From contig CACOEA010000006.1 in assembly GCA_902626185.1 (NCBI GenBank), positions 1 through 40,565 on the forward strand: a stretch of 40,565 nt of DNA, written 5' to 3'. How positions within the stretch are numbered: the first letter of the stretch is position 1; every line of letters starts with the position of its first letter. Both the position numbers and the translations under genes were made by a program. The notes beneath the pieces are model-generated. The model saw only the letters and a list, made by a program, of their open reading frames with translations, was not told the origin of the DNA and did not search any database. Positions 30,130-38,418 of this stretch are shown here, piece by piece. This DNA is from an uncultured Pelagibacteraceae bacterium (GTDB lineage: Bacteria > Pseudomonadota > Alphaproteobacteria > Pelagibacterales > Pelagibacteraceae).

Positions 30130-31845
30130 ATGTTTAAAACATTGAAAACTATAATAGCTGTTGCTGTTTCACTTTCTCTATTAGCTTCTTCTGCAAGCGC
30201 TGACGCGATCAAGAAGTGGGCTACTGGTGAGTTTAGTCTTTCAACACTTTCTGAAAAAGAGAGAATTAAAGAACTAAAATGGTTCCAAGATGCGGCGAAG
30301 CCATTCAAAGGAATGTCTATCAAAGTATTGTCTGAAACTATACCTACTCACGAGTATGAGTCAAAAGTTCTTACAAAGGCTTTTGAAGAGATCACTGGGA
30401 TTAAAGTTAATCACCAGTTACTTGGTGAAGGTGACGTAGTAATGGCTGTACAAACTCAAATGCAAACTAACGTAAGTATTTACGACGCTTATATCAATGA
30501 CTCAGATTTGATTGGTACTCACGCTAGAATGCAACAAGCTGTAAACTTAACTAAATGGATGGCTGGAGAAGGTAAAGACGTTACTTTACCAACTTTAGAC
30601 TTAGATGATTTCATTGGTAAACAGTTTACTACAGGTCCAGATGGCGACTTATACCAATTGCCTGACCAACAATTCGCTAACCTTTATTGGTTTAGAAAAG
30701 ATTGGTTTGACAGACCTGAAATTAAAAAAGGTTTTAAAGCCAAATATGGATACGATTTAGGTGTACCTTTAAATTGGTCTGCTTATGAAGATATCGCTAA
30801 ATATTTCTCAGAAGATGTGAAAAATATTGACGGTGTTAGAATTTACGGTCACATGGACTACGGTAAAAGAGCTCCTGACTTAGGTTGGAGAATGACTGAC
30901 GCGTGGTTATCAATGGCTGGTGCAGGTGATGTAGGAAAACCTAATGGAATACCAGTGGATGAATGGGGAATAAGAATGGAAAAAGGTTCTTGTAACCCTG
31001 TAGGAGCTTCAGTAACAAGAGGTGGAGCTGCTAACGGTCCTGCTGCTGTATACGCAATCAGAAAATGGGATGAGTGGTTAAGAAACTACGCTCCTCCAGG
31101 TGCTGCGGCTATGGACTTCTATCAGTCTCTACCGTCACTATCTTCTGGAAACGTTGCTCAGCAAATTTTCTGGTACACGGCGTTCACAGCTTCTTTAGTA
31201 GGAAAAAATCCTAATAACAAAGTTGTTGATGCCAACGGTAAGCCGTTATGGAGAATGGGTCCATCACCAAAAGGACCTTATTGGGAAGAAGGCATGAAGC
31301 TTGGATATCAAGACGCTGGATCATGGACTTTATTTAAGTCTACACCAGTTAAAAATAGAAAAGCTGCATGGTTGTACGCTCAATTCGTTGTATCAAAAAC
31401 AGTAGATCTTAAGAAAAGTCACGTTGGTTTAACTATTATAAGAGATAGTTCGATCGATCATAAATCATTTACTGATAGAGCAGGTGATTTAGGTGGACTT
31501 GTTGAGTTCTATAGATCTAACAACAGAAATATTTGGTCACCAACAGGTGTTAACGTTCCGGATTATCCGAAATTAGCACAAATTTGGTGGCAACAAATTG
31601 GAGATGTAAACTCAGGCGCGTTTACTCCACAACAAGCTATGGATCGTCTTGCAGAAGAGATGGACTTAGTTATGTCTCGTATGGAAGCTGCTGATAAAGG
31701 TAGCAATGCATATGGTGGATGTGGACCAAGACTTAATAAACCAAGAGAAGCTTCTTATTGGTTAAATAAGAAAGGTTCACCAAAAGCTAAACGTGATGAG
31801 AAACCTCAAGGAAAAACTGTTCCATACGCAAGAGCTTGGAAATAG
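30130..31845 (+). CDS. glpV: ABC transporter substrate-binding protein, glycerol-type (GlpV-like)
   Basis: Signal peptide, extracellular solute-binding protein pattern, followed by paired ATPases, two permeases and DUF2160; strong AGAGGGG SD. Confidence 0.85.
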   Translation: MFKTLKTIIAVAVSLSLLASSASADAIKKWATGEFSLSTLSEKERIKELKWFQDAAKPFKGMSIKVLSETIPTHEYESKVLTKAFEEITGIKVNHQLLGEGDVVMAVQTQMQTNVSIYDAYINDSDLIGTHARMQQAVNLTKWMAGEGKDVTLPTLDLDDFIGKQFTTGPDGDLYQLPDQQFANLYWFRKDWFDRPEIKKGFKAKYGYDLGVPLNWSAYEDIAKYFSEDVKNIDGVRIYGHMDYGKRAPDLGWRMTDAWLSMAGAGDVGKPNGIPVDEWGIRMEKGSCNPVGASVTRGGAANGPAAVYAIRKWDEWLRNYAPPGAAAMDFYQSLPSLSSGNVAQQIFWYTAFTASLVGKNPNNKVVDANGKPLWRMGPSPKGPYWEEGMKLGYQDAGSWTLFKSTPVKNRKAAWLYAQFVVSKTVDLKKSHVGLTIIRDSSIDHKSFTDRAGDLGGLVEFYRSNNRNIWSPTGVNVPDYPKLAQIWWQQIGDVNSGAFTPQQAMDRLAEEMDLVMSRMEAADKGSNAYGGCGPRLNKPREASYWLNKKGSPKAKRDEKPQGKTVPYARAWK

Positions 31846-31865
31846 TAAGAGGTTAATCTAAATTG

Positions 31866-31894
31866 AAAAGGGGGCCTAGCTGCCCCCTTTTTTT
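31866..31894 (+). terminator. Terminator-like hairpin between binding-protein gene and ATPase genes
   Basis: AAAAGGGGGC CTAGCT GCCCCCTTTT TTT: perfect 10-bp stem, 6-nt loop, T tract. Confidence 0.88.
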
Positions 31895-31912
31895 AAAACT
31901 AAATTTTAAATT

Positions 31913-32977
31913 ATGAGTCTAGAATTAAAAAACGTAGAAAAAAAAGTTGGAATAGATACTCATATTCATCCTACAAGTCTTAGATTAGAAAAAAATACAA
32001 TAAATGTATTGCTCGGTTCCACACTAGCTGGGAAGACAACTTTAATGCAAATAATGGCAGGGTTAGATAAACCAACCTCAGGCGAGATATGGTTTGACGA
32101 AAAAAATGTTACAGGTATCAAAGTACAAAAAAGAAATTGTTCTATGGTTTATCAGCAATTTATTAATTATCCAAATTATACGGTTTATGAAAATATTGCA
32201 TCCCCGTTAGCAATAACGGGAGTTAAAGATGATGAGATTAAACAAAGAGTAGGAAAGGTGGCTGAACTTTTAAAACTATCAGCAATGTTAAATAAAAAAC
32301 CTGATGAATTATCAGGCGGACAACAACAAAGAACAGCTTTAGCAAGGGCCTTAGTAAAGGACTCAGATTTAATTTTATTAGACGAACCTCTTGCAAATTT
32401 AGACTTTAAGCTTAGAGAGGAATTAAGAGAGGAATTACCAAAATTATTTGAAGATAGAGATTGTATCGTTGTATATGCAACAACAGAACCATCCGATGCT
32501 TTAATGATAGGAGGAAACACAGCAACATTATTAGAAGGCAAGGTAATTCAATACGGAAAAACTTTAGAAGTTTACAGTAAACCTGAAAATTTAGTTTCCG
32601 CTAAAGTTTTTAGCGATCCACCAATGAACATAGCTGAGATCATAAAAAGTGGAGATAATTGTAAATTTACAGATAATAATGTCCAATGGAAATCATCAGC
32701 AAAAATTAAAGATGGCACTTATAAAATAGGCATTAGACCACATAATATTACTACTTATAAAGAGGGAAATAACTCAGTTGAAATTAATGGTAAAGTCCAG
32801 ATTTCTGAACTTAGTGGATCAGAAAGCTTAATACACTTTACTAATGGAAATTTAAACTGGGTTTCATTATCTAATGGAACTCAACAAAAAAATGTTGGAG
32901 AAGATACTAAATTATACATGAACACAGATGAGTTTTTATATTTTGATCAAAATAACAGATTGGTAAACAATGGCTAA
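31913..32977 (+). CDS. glpS: ABC transporter ATP-binding protein, GlpS-like
   Basis: GSTLAGKTTLM Walker A, LSGGQQQRTALARAL signature, LILLDEPLANLD. Confidence 0.88.
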   Translation: MSLELKNVEKKVGIDTHIHPTSLRLEKNTINVLLGSTLAGKTTLMQIMAGLDKPTSGEIWFDEKNVTGIKVQKRNCSMVYQQFINYPNYTVYENIASPLAITGVKDDEIKQRVGKVAELLKLSAMLNKKPDELSGGQQQRTALARALVKDSDLILLDEPLANLDFKLREELREELPKLFEDRDCIVVYATTEPSDALMIGGNTATLLEGKVIQYGKTLEVYSKPENLVSAKVFSDPPMNIAEIIKSGDNCKFTDNNVQWKSSAKIKDGTYKIGIRPHNITTYKEGNNSVEINGKVQISELSGSESLIHFTNGNLNWVSLSNGTQQKNVGEDTKLYMNTDEFLYFDQNNRLVNNG

Positions 32978-34034
32978 GATAACTTTAAAAGATTTAAGTC
33001 ATAGTTATTTAGAAAAGCAGAATAGTAATTCTGATTGGGCATTAAGAGATGTTAACATAGATTGGAAAGATGGTGGAGCTTATGCTCTTTTAGGACCATC
33101 TGGTTGTGGAAAGACCACTTTATTAAATATTGTTTCAGGCTTGTTAAAACCGACGAAGGGCAGTGTTTTATTTGATGACAAAGATATGACATCACTCAAC
33201 CCTGTTGAAAGAGATATTGCTCAAATATTTCAGTTTCCAGTTATTTATGACACCATGACTGTATATGAAAACTTAGCTTTTCCATTAAAAAATAGAGGCC
33301 TTTCTGACTCAGAAGTTGCATCAAAAGTTAAAGAAATTGCTGAGATGCTTGAATTGACATCTACATTAAATAACAGAGCATCAGGTTTAACAGCTGATGG
33401 AAAACAAAAAATCTCATTAGGAAGAGGACTTGTTAGATCAGACGTAAACGTAATTATGTTTGACGAACCATTAACTGTGATAGACCCACATTTAAAGTGG
33501 GTTTTAAGATCTAAATTAAAAGAACTGCATCAAAAAATTAATCGTACTATGATTTATGTGACACATGATCAAACAGAAGCCTTAACTTTTGCAGATCAAG
33601 TTGTGGTCATGCATGAAGGTCAAATCGTCCAAACTGGAACACCCGTTGAATTATTTGAGAAACCCAAACATACTTTTGTTGGACATTTTATTGGTTCGCC
33701 TGGAATGAATATACTTCCTTGTGAAATTAAAAATGGTGAAATAAATTTCAGTGGTCAAAAAATACAAAGTCATAAAGCTATAAAAAAATCAAATTTTAAC
33801 ACAACTCAAATAGGCATTAGACCAGAATTTATTAATTTTTCAAAAGAGGGAATTCCAGTTAAAATTAAAAGAGTAAGTAATACTGGAAGACATAAAATTG
33901 TTGATACAGAATGTAATGGGGGAAATATTAAAATATTATCCAACGCTTCTACTGAGATTCCAAATGGAAGCGCTAATATAACTTTTAATCAAAAATATAC
34001 TTATGTTTATGGAGATAACTGGATCATAGAATAA
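32970..34034 (+). CDS. glpT: ABC transporter ATP-binding protein, GlpT-like
   Basis: LGPSGCGKTTLL Walker A, VIMFDEPL Walker B, YVTHDQTEAL H-loop; signature degenerate (LTADGKQ). Confidence 0.88.
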   Translation: MAKITLKDLSHSYLEKQNSNSDWALRDVNIDWKDGGAYALLGPSGCGKTTLLNIVSGLLKPTKGSVLFDDKDMTSLNPVERDIAQIFQFPVIYDTMTVYENLAFPLKNRGLSDSEVASKVKEIAEMLELTSTLNNRASGLTADGKQKISLGRGLVRSDVNVIMFDEPLTVIDPHLKWVLRSKLKELHQKINRTMIYVTHDQTEALTFADQVVVMHEGQIVQTGTPVELFEKPKHTFVGHFIGSPGMNILPCEIKNGEINFSGQKIQSHKAIKKSNFNTTQIGIRPEFINFSKEGIPVKIKRVSNTGRHKIVDTECNGGNIKILSNASTEIPNGSANITFNQKYTYVYGDNWIIE

Positions 34035-34900
34035 TGAATAAAACTATTAATCAAAAAGCTTGGTATTTTGTTATTCCCGTGTTTGTTCTTGTTGCATTTA
34101 ATGCAGCTATTCCTTTAATGACAGTTGTAAATTATTCATTTCAAGAAACTTTTGGAAACAACGTGTTTGCTTGGGAAGGCACAAGATGGTTTAAACAAAT
34201 TTTGTTATCTGAAAGATTTCATGCTTCATTAGGAAGACAATTTGCTTTTACTTTCATAATACTTCTAATTCAAATACCTTTAGGTATTGGAATTGCTTTA
34301 ACGATGCCAAAAAAAGGTTGGGGAGTACCGGTTTGTTTAATTTTAATGTCAATGCCACTTCTTATACCTTGGAATGTTGTTGGGGCAATGTGGAATATCT
34401 TTGCACTCCCAGATATTGGTTTTCTTGGTTATTCGTTAAACGCAATGGGTTTTGATTATAACTTTACCCAACAACCCGGCGATGCATGGTTCACAACTAT
34501 TTTAATGGATGTTTGGCATTGGACATCTCTAGTTGTTCTTTTGTCTTATGCAGGTCTTAACTCAATTCAGCCTGCGTACTATCAAGCTGCAGAAATTGAT
34601 GGTGCTAGTAGGTGGGCAACTTTCAGATATATTGAATTACCAAAAATGAAAAAGGTTTTAACTTTAGCAATTTTATTAAGATTTATGGATAGTTTTATGA
34701 TTTATACTGAGCCATTTGTATTAACAGGAGGTGGGCCAGGAAATACTACAGCATTTTTATCTATTGACTTAGTTAAAATGGCTTTGGGACAATTTGATTT
34801 AGGACCAGCAGCTGCGATGTCACTAATATATTTCTTTATAGTACTTTTAGTTTGTTGGGTATTTTACAATTTAATGATGAAAAATGAGGCACAGTCATGA
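34034..34900 (+). CDS. glpP: ABC transporter permease, GlpP-like
   Basis: Six-TM permease with EIDGASRWATFRYIELPKMK EAA loop. Confidence 0.88.
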   Translation: MNKTINQKAWYFVIPVFVLVAFNAAIPLMTVVNYSFQETFGNNVFAWEGTRWFKQILLSERFHASLGRQFAFTFIILLIQIPLGIGIALTMPKKGWGVPVCLILMSMPLLIPWNVVGAMWNIFALPDIGFLGYSLNAMGFDYNFTQQPGDAWFTTILMDVWHWTSLVVLLSYAGLNSIQPAYYQAAEIDGASRWATFRYIELPKMKKVLTLAILLRFMDSFMIYTEPFVLTGGGPGNTTAFLSIDLVKMALGQFDLGPAAAMSLIYFFIVLLVCWVFYNLMMKNEAQS

Positions 34901-35697
34901 AAAAATATAAATGGTTAGTACCTACATTATACATAATTTTTTTAATGTTACCGATTTATTGGTTAATTAATATGTCATTTAAGACAACTACTGAAATTAT
35001 AAATACATATTCATTATGGCCTCAAAAATTCACAACAGAAAATTATGTAAAAATTTTTACAGATAGTACCTGGTATATGGGTTACGTTAACTCAATTACC
35101 TATACAGTATTTAACACTGTTATTTCTGTTGCCGCAGCTTTACCAGCAGCTTACGCGTTTTCTAGATATAAATTTTTAGGCGATAAGCATTTATTTTTTT
35201 GGTTATTAACAAATAGAATGGCTCCACCAGCAGTTTTTGCTTTGCCATTTTTCCAATTTTATTCATCTGTAAATTTGTTTGATACTCATATAGCCGTAGC
35301 ATTGTCTCATTGTTTGTTTAATATTCCTCTTGCCGTATGGATATTAGAAGGATTTATGTCTGCTGTTCCTAAAGAATTAGATGAAACAGCTTACGTGGAT
35401 GGATATTCTTTCGGTAGGTTTTTCTTTAAAATATTTGTTCCAACCATTGCAGCTGGAATAGGTATAACTATGTTTTTCTGCTTTATGTTCTCTTGGGTTG
35501 AGCTTTTATTAGCCAAAACACTAACAGCAACAGCTGCAAAACCAATAGCAGCTACCATGACTAGAACTGCTAGTACGTCGGGGTATGAACTTGGTTTATT
35601 AGCTGCAGCAGGTACTTTAACAATAATTCCAGGAGCAATTGTAATTTACTTTGTTAAAAATTATATTGCTAAAGGATTTGCGATGGGAAGGGTTTAA
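34897..35697 (+). CDS. glpQ: ABC transporter permease, GlpQ-like
   Basis: ETAYVDGYSFGRFFFKIFVPTI EAA loop, MalG-like fold. Confidence 0.88.
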   Translation: MKKYKWLVPTLYIIFLMLPIYWLINMSFKTTTEIINTYSLWPQKFTTENYVKIFTDSTWYMGYVNSITYTVFNTVISVAAALPAAYAFSRYKFLGDKHLFFWLLTNRMAPPAVFALPFFQFYSSVNLFDTHIAVALSHCLFNIPLAVWILEGFMSAVPKELDETAYVDGYSFGRFFFKIFVPTIAAGIGITMFFCFMFSWVELLLAKTLTATAAKPIAATMTRTASTSGYELGLLAAAGTLTIIPGAIVIYFVKNYIAKGFAMGRV

Positions 35698-36050
35698 TGT
35701 TTACAAAATTATACGCAGCTACTTGGGGTGATGTGGGTAAAGCAAAAGAAAAAGGTTTTTTTGATTTTGATTTATTTTCATGGATGGCTTGGACTTGGCA
35801 AACGGCTGCTTTTTTTATTTTTATAGCTTTATGTATAACAGTAATGTTAGTCTGGGAAAAAAAGGTACCAGGTGGGTCACCTAGAAAAGGTATTTTAGGT
35901 TTAGATACAACTAGAGGTGATAGGTTATTTGTTTCTTTATTGGGAAGTGCTTTTATTCATTTAGCATGGTTAGGTCTCGTTGGTAGTCTCTTGTGGATAG
36001 CATCAATAATTTGTGTTGCTTATTTCATCGTTGTATTTAAATACGTATAG
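35697..36050 (+). CDS. DUF2160 family membrane protein associated with glycerol ABC transporter
   Basis: FSWMAWTWQTAAFF, LVWEKKVPGG, LGLDTTRGDRLF pattern; position in locus. Confidence 0.8.
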   Translation: MFTKLYAATWGDVGKAKEKGFFDFDLFSWMAWTWQTAAFFIFIALCITVMLVWEKKVPGGSPRKGILGLDTTRGDRLFVSLLGSAFIHLAWLGLVGSLLWIASIICVAYFIVVFKYV

Positions 36051-36055
36051 CACAT

Positions 36056-37060
36056 ATGGTCAAAGTAGGAATTAATGGTTTTGGTAGAATAGGGCGACTT
36101 ATTTTAAGAGCTTTATTAGAAAATTATAAAGGCAAAATTCAAGTAGTAGGTATTAACGATCTAGGCTCTATTGAGGCTAACGCTCACTTAATAAAATTTG
36201 ACAGTACTCATGGAACATTAAATCATGATGTAAAGACCACTAAAGAAGGTTTCCAAATAGGAGATCAAAATATCAAAGTTTTTGCCGAAAGAGATCCATC
36301 TAAATTACCTTGGGGAAAAATTGGAGCAGATGTTGTTTTAGAATGTACTGGTTTCTTTTTAGATAAAAAGTCCGCAGGGAAGCATCTAGAGGCTGGTGCT
36401 AAAAAAGCAATAATATCTGCACCTGCTAAAGAAGTAGATTTTACAGTTGTCCAAGGAGTGAACAGTAAAGATTTAAAAAAAGAACATAATATAATTTCTA
36501 ATGGTTCTTGCACTACTAATTGCTTAGCACCAGTCGCTATGGTGTTGGAAAATACTTTTGGAATTGAATATGGTTATATGACTACTATCCATAGCTACAC
36601 AGGAGATCAAAAGCTTTTAGATACTCTTCATAAAGATTTGAGAAGAGCCAGAGCTTCTGGAGATGCTATGATACCAACTTCTACGGGAGCAGCTAAAGCA
36701 ATGAGTTTAGTTTTACCAAGTTTAAAAGGCAAACTTGATGGAACAGCTATAAGAGTACCAACTCCTAATGTTTCTTTAATTGATTTAACTTTCGTTTCTA
36801 ATAAGGAAGTGACTTCTGAAAGTATCAATGAAGCTATGAGCAAAGCAGCTAAAGGTCCTTTAAAAGGAATACTAGCAACTAACTCAGCTCCTTTAGTTTC
36901 TAAAGATTTTAATCATAACCCGCATAGTTCAATTTTTGATTTGACACAAACTCAAGTTATTAAAGGTAAGTTTAGCAGAGTATTATCTTGGTATGATAAT
37001 GAGTGGGGTTTTTCAAACAGAATGTGCGATACCGCAATTCAAATTGCAAGTTTAATTTAA
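36056..37060 (+). CDS. gap: Glyceraldehyde-3-phosphate dehydrogenase
   Basis: GINGFGRIGRLILRA, SNGSCTTNCLAP, SWYDNEWGFSNRM. Confidence 0.97.
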   Translation: MVKVGINGFGRIGRLILRALLENYKGKIQVVGINDLGSIEANAHLIKFDSTHGTLNHDVKTTKEGFQIGDQNIKVFAERDPSKLPWGKIGADVVLECTGFFLDKKSAGKHLEAGAKKAIISAPAKEVDFTVVQGVNSKDLKKEHNIISNGSCTTNCLAPVAMVLENTFGIEYGYMTTIHSYTGDQKLLDTLHKDLRRARASGDAMIPTSTGAAKAMSLVLPSLKGKLDGTAIRVPTPNVSLIDLTFVSNKEVTSESINEAMSKAAKGPLKGILATNSAPLVSKDFNHNPHSSIFDLTQTQVIKGKFSRVLSWYDNEWGFSNRMCDTAIQIASLI

Positions 37061-37227
37061 TTTTTTGCTTTTTCTGCTTCTTCTATTAATTTTAATGTAT
37101 TTGAAGGAATATCCATATTATCGATAATTTTCTTATCTTGAGAATCTTCCATAACTTTACTATCATCAATTTTTTGAAATTCGTTAACGGCAGACAGAAT
37201 TTCCTTAATTGTATATTTTTGATCCAT
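37057..37227 (-). CDS. Small hypothetical protein (56 aa), not in supplied ORF track
   Basis: Reverse strand reads MDQKYTIKEILSAVNEFQKIDDSKVMEDSQDKKIIDNMDIPSNTLKLIEEAEKAKN*; stop overlaps gap stop. Confidence 0.6.
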   Translation of the reverse strand: MDQKYTIKEILSAVNEFQKIDDSKVMEDSQDKKIIDNMDIPSNTLKLIEEAEKAKN

Positions 37228-37289
37228 TGCTTTATTTTTAGAATACTATGTTATACTATCATAAAAAAATAAATATTAAAAAATATTAA

Positions 37290-38066
37290 ATGTCTATAAA
37301 AGAAACAAATTTGATAGCAAATAAGTTGGTTAATGCTTTTTTAAAAAATAAGGTTATTCCACCCATACCAAAAAAATTCACAAAAAACATATTTTCAGCA
37401 GACAAGATAAGAAAAATTTGTGAAAAAAAAGTGAAAAGGCCAATCATAGGTTTCAAAGCTGGTGGAACTGGAATTCCTTTATTAAAAAAATTTAAAGAAA
37501 AAGAACCTTTTTATGCTGCTGTATTTAAACAAAACTTATTAAAAAATAAAAAAAAAGTTAAAGTCAATAAATTTACACTTGGCATTGAATTAGAAGTTTG
37601 TTACATTTTAAAAAAAGATATTTTAGATCTAAAAAGGCTAGTCTCCAAAAAAAAAGTTCAAAAGTATATTGCTTATATGGCCCCTTGTATTGAAGTTGTC
37701 GGTTACCGTCAGAAGAAGTTAGGTATAAAATCTTTAGGTGATTTATGTTCTGATTTTGGTGCAAATATGAAGTTCATTGTAGGTCCAAAAAAGAAATTTA
37801 AAAAAATAAATATCAACAATCTAAAGACAAATATTTCAAATTCAAAAACAAATCAATCAGTAGATGGAAATACAAAATCTGTTTATATCGATCCAATTAA
37901 TTCTTTAAAATTTGTGATAAATAAAATTTTAAAAGATAAAATCAAACTTAATCAAGATTTTTATGTATTCACTGGATCAACTGTAGGCGTAGTTCCATTA
38001 TCAGGTAAAGGAATTTACAAAGGTAAAATAGAAAAAATTGGAAACGTTCAAACTAGAATAATTTAG
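37290..38066 (+). CDS. 2-keto-4-pentenoate hydratase / fumarylacetoacetase-fold family protein
   Basis: GFKAGGTG, GIELEVCYIL, IAPCIEVV-like, GSTVGVVPLSGKG pattern. Confidence 0.7.
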   Translation: MSIKETNLIANKLVNAFLKNKVIPPIPKKFTKNIFSADKIRKICEKKVKRPIIGFKAGGTGIPLLKKFKEKEPFYAAVFKQNLLKNKKKVKVNKFTLGIELEVCYILKKDILDLKRLVSKKKVQKYIAYMAPCIEVVGYRQKKLGIKSLGDLCSDFGANMKFIVGPKKKFKKININNLKTNISNSKTNQSVDGNTKSVYIDPINSLKFVINKILKDKIKLNQDFYVFTGSTVGVVPLSGKGIYKGKIEKIGNVQTRII

Positions 38067-38278
38067 CTTGAAAGATAATATCCACCTATTCCAATTATTA
38101 AGATGGAAATAATCAATTTAACTCTCCTAAAAAATACGTCCTTTTTTTTTCCATCAAACCTTCTCTTTGATAAAAAATAAATACTGCTTTCATTAGTATT
38201 TCTGAATTTAGGTCTTAACGGAGATGGTATTGTTTTATTTTGAATTTTTTTGAATTTTTTAGGGTTAATTTGCAACAT
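38063..38278 (-). CDS. Small C-terminally membrane-anchored hypothetical protein
   Basis: Basic N-terminal region then LIISILIIGIGGYYL TM; divergent from fbpA. Confidence 0.55.
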   Translation of the reverse strand: MLQINPKKFKKIQNKTIPSPLRPKFRNTNESSIYFLSKRRFDGKKKDVFFRRVKLIISILIIGIGGYYLSS

Positions 38279-38339
38279 AATTCAATTAACCTCATTTACT
38301 GCATGTTATCAACAATTTAAGGGGTGCGTCATTTATGCA

Positions 38340-38405
38340 AATGATAATCATTATCATTGTAATGTAAATGATAATCATTATTAATGTAAATGATAATCAT
38401 TATTA
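38340..38405. promoter_or_regulatory. Three tandem Fur-box-like palindromes upstream of fbpA
   Basis: TGATAATCATTATCA at 38342-38356, TGATAATCATTATTA at 38369-38383 and 38391-38405. Confidence 0.85.
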
Positions 38406-38418
38406 ACACGGGGGAAAA

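Noticed and set aside
32185-32541. Antisense ORF in glpS
   Set aside because: Shadow ORF of conserved ABC ATPase sequence
36265-36843. Antisense ORFs within gap
   Set aside because: Shadow ORFs of a highly conserved gene
38340-38405. Tandem repeats as a mini CRISPR array
   Set aside because: No unique spacers and no cas genes; units are Fur-box palindromes at a promoter
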